NCBI GenBank assembly: GCA_007571185.1
Contig: RKRX01000197.1
Span: 1 to 6,573, forward strand
Source: Oceanicaulis sp.
GTDB taxonomy: Bacteria > Pseudomonadota > Alphaproteobacteria > Caulobacterales > Maricaulaceae
Length of the DNA: 6,573 nt
Reading direction: 5' to 3'
Shown here one piece after another: positions 5,680 through 6,573 of the stretch (positions within the stretch are counted from its first letter, which is position 1; each line of letters starts with the position of its first letter). Below the pieces are notes generated by a model. It ran no database searches. It had not been told where the DNA came from and saw only the letters and a list, made by a program, of their open reading frames with translations. A program made the translations under genes and the position numbers.

Positions 5680-6423
5680 ATGTCACGGCGCGCACTCTTG
5701 GCAGGCAACTGGAAGATGAACGGACTGCGTCAAGATGTGCGCTGGCTCAAGGTTCTGGCTGAAGCGATGCCTGACTTTCCCGTCGATATCGACATCGTCC
5801 TGTGTCCGCCCGCGACCTTGATAGCGCAAATGGCGCAAGAGTGTCCCGATTGGCTGGCGCTGGGCGGACAAGATTGCGCCGCGCACGCCAAAGGAGCATA
5901 CACCGGTGATATCAGTCCGGTCATGCTGGCCGACCTCGGATGTCGATATGTGATTGTCGGGCACAGTGAACGTCGCACCGGTCATGCTGAGACCGATCAG
6001 AAGGTCTGCGCCAAGGTTGAGGCTGCGCGTGCGGCGGAGTTGATCCCGATCATATGCGTGGGGGAGAGCCTGGAGCAGCGAGAGCAGGGAAAAGCGGTCA
6101 GTGTGATCACAGATCAGATGATCGCCAGTTTGCCCGGGGGTATGAGCGCCCATGCGGTCGTGATCGCTTATGAACCGGTCTGGGCGATCGGGACGGGAAA
6201 GACTGCAACCCCGGAGGACGCCCAGATCATGCATCAGGCGCTGCGCACCGCCTGGCCAGGTGAGGACGGGGATGCACTGCGTTTGCTCTACGGCGGCTCT
6301 GTGAAACCGTCTAATGTGTTTGAGTTGATGGCCCAGCCTGATATTGACGGGGCGCTGGCGGGGGGCGCCAGTCTTGAGGTGAAAGATTTTGCAGCGCTCA
6401 TACGGTCGCTGATAGTAAGTTGA
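5680..6423 (+). CDS. tpiA: Triosephosphate isomerase
   Basis: This cytoplasmic enzyme interconverts dihydroxyacetone phosphate and glyceraldehyde 3-phosphate in glycolysis and gluconeogenesis. The 247-residue TIM barrel is of standard length and complete. Active-site residues are all visible: N10 and K12 in AGNWKMNG, H95 in VIVGHSERR, E165 in AYEPVWAIGTGK (which continues into the mobile loop 6, about 166-174), the phosphate-binding LLYGGSVKPSN and the GGASL segment near the end. The start at 5680 gives the conserved short N-terminus and follows a purine-rich GGGGGAGGAGG (5669-5679), although the spacing to the ATG is unusually short. In-frame upstream starts (such as 5644) would add residues not seen in the family. 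It is divergent from ppiD. secG, a common downstream neighbour in related genomes, is not seen before the window ends. Confidence 0.97.
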   Translation: MSRRALLAGNWKMNGLRQDVRWLKVLAEAMPDFPVDIDIVLCPPATLIAQMAQECPDWLALGGQDCAAHAKGAYTGDISPVMLADLGCRYVIVGHSERRTGHAETDQKVCAKVEAARAAELIPIICVGESLEQREQGKAVSVITDQMIASLPGGMSAHAVVIAYEPVWAIGTGKTATPEDAQIMHQALRTAWPGEDGDALRLLYGGSVKPSNVFELMAQPDIDGALAGGASLEVKDFAALIRSLIVS

Positions 6424-6573
6424 TCTTCGGTTTCCGCTCAATCTGGGCGGGGGTGGTCGTTTCTGGGAGGAAAAGGCGCTGTCAGCGGAGATTTCTGTAA
6501 GCTACGCATGTCCCGGGTTGCAGAGGGGAAGATTCACGTCAACAGTGGCACTCTGCCTGGGCCTAGGCTAAAA
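6424..6573. other. Region downstream of tpiA, nothing recognised
   Basis: No secG-like or other recognisable gene begins here. A short open frame starts at ATG 6508 and runs off the window after 22 codons, but its only upstream GGAG is about 17 bases away and the peptide (MSRVAEGKIHVN...) is not familiar. No convincing terminator for tpiA is seen; a small GCCT/AGGC hairpin near 6556-6569 followed by TAAAA is weak. Confidence 0.35.

Noticed and set aside
5683..6441. Long open frame antisense to tpiA
   Set aside because: It is a shadow of a complete, well-conserved tpiA, and its translation resembles no known protein.

Overview
The window looks like an alphaproteobacterial chromosome. Three GC-rich housekeeping genes occupy the right two thirds: a PpiD/SurA-type periplasmic folding factor and anthranilate synthase component I (trpE) on the minus strand, and triosephosphate isomerase (tpiA) divergent from them on the plus strand. 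This order (tpiA diverging from ppiD-trpE) is familiar from the Caulobacter/Maricaulis side of the Alphaproteobacteria. That assignment is an inference from gene content, order and protein character, not from a database search.

From right to left: tpiA (5680-6423, +); a 198-bp divergent intergenic region (5482-5679) with a good candidate promoter for ppiD and two inverted repeats, one a perfect 8-bp-arm palindrome; ppiD (3574-5481, -); and trpE (2066-3571, -). trpE starts only 2 bp after the ppiD stop, so the two are almost certainly one transcriptional unit. The first 2 kb of the window is different in character. The expected next gene of the trp operon (trpG) is not present. Instead there is an AT-rich accessory segment with one gene (278-1531, -), encoding a 417-aa protein with an N-terminal NYN (PIN-like nuclease) domain, a central OST-HTH/LOTUS RNA-binding domain and an unassigned C-terminal region.

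The accessory gene is bracketed by copies of a roughly 118-bp repeat with inverted ends (GGTACACG...CGTGTACC). One full copy lies just beyond its 3' end (140-257, +). A partial copy lies just beyond its 5' end (1581 to about 1613, +). A second full copy, inverted, lies between it and trpE (1867-1992, -). The two full copies differ almost only by transitions. The changes preserve two internal hairpins, in part by G-U pairs and one compensatory change, and both hairpin loops are identical. This suggests an element whose single-stranded form (RNA or ssDNA) is under selection. The most interesting content is therefore an RNA-directed nuclease-like gene packaged among structured repeats at the end of a truncated or interrupted trp operon. 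Whether the protein and the repeats are functionally linked is speculation.

The remaining non-coding stretches (1-139, 1614-1866 and 6424-6573) hold nothing I can name.
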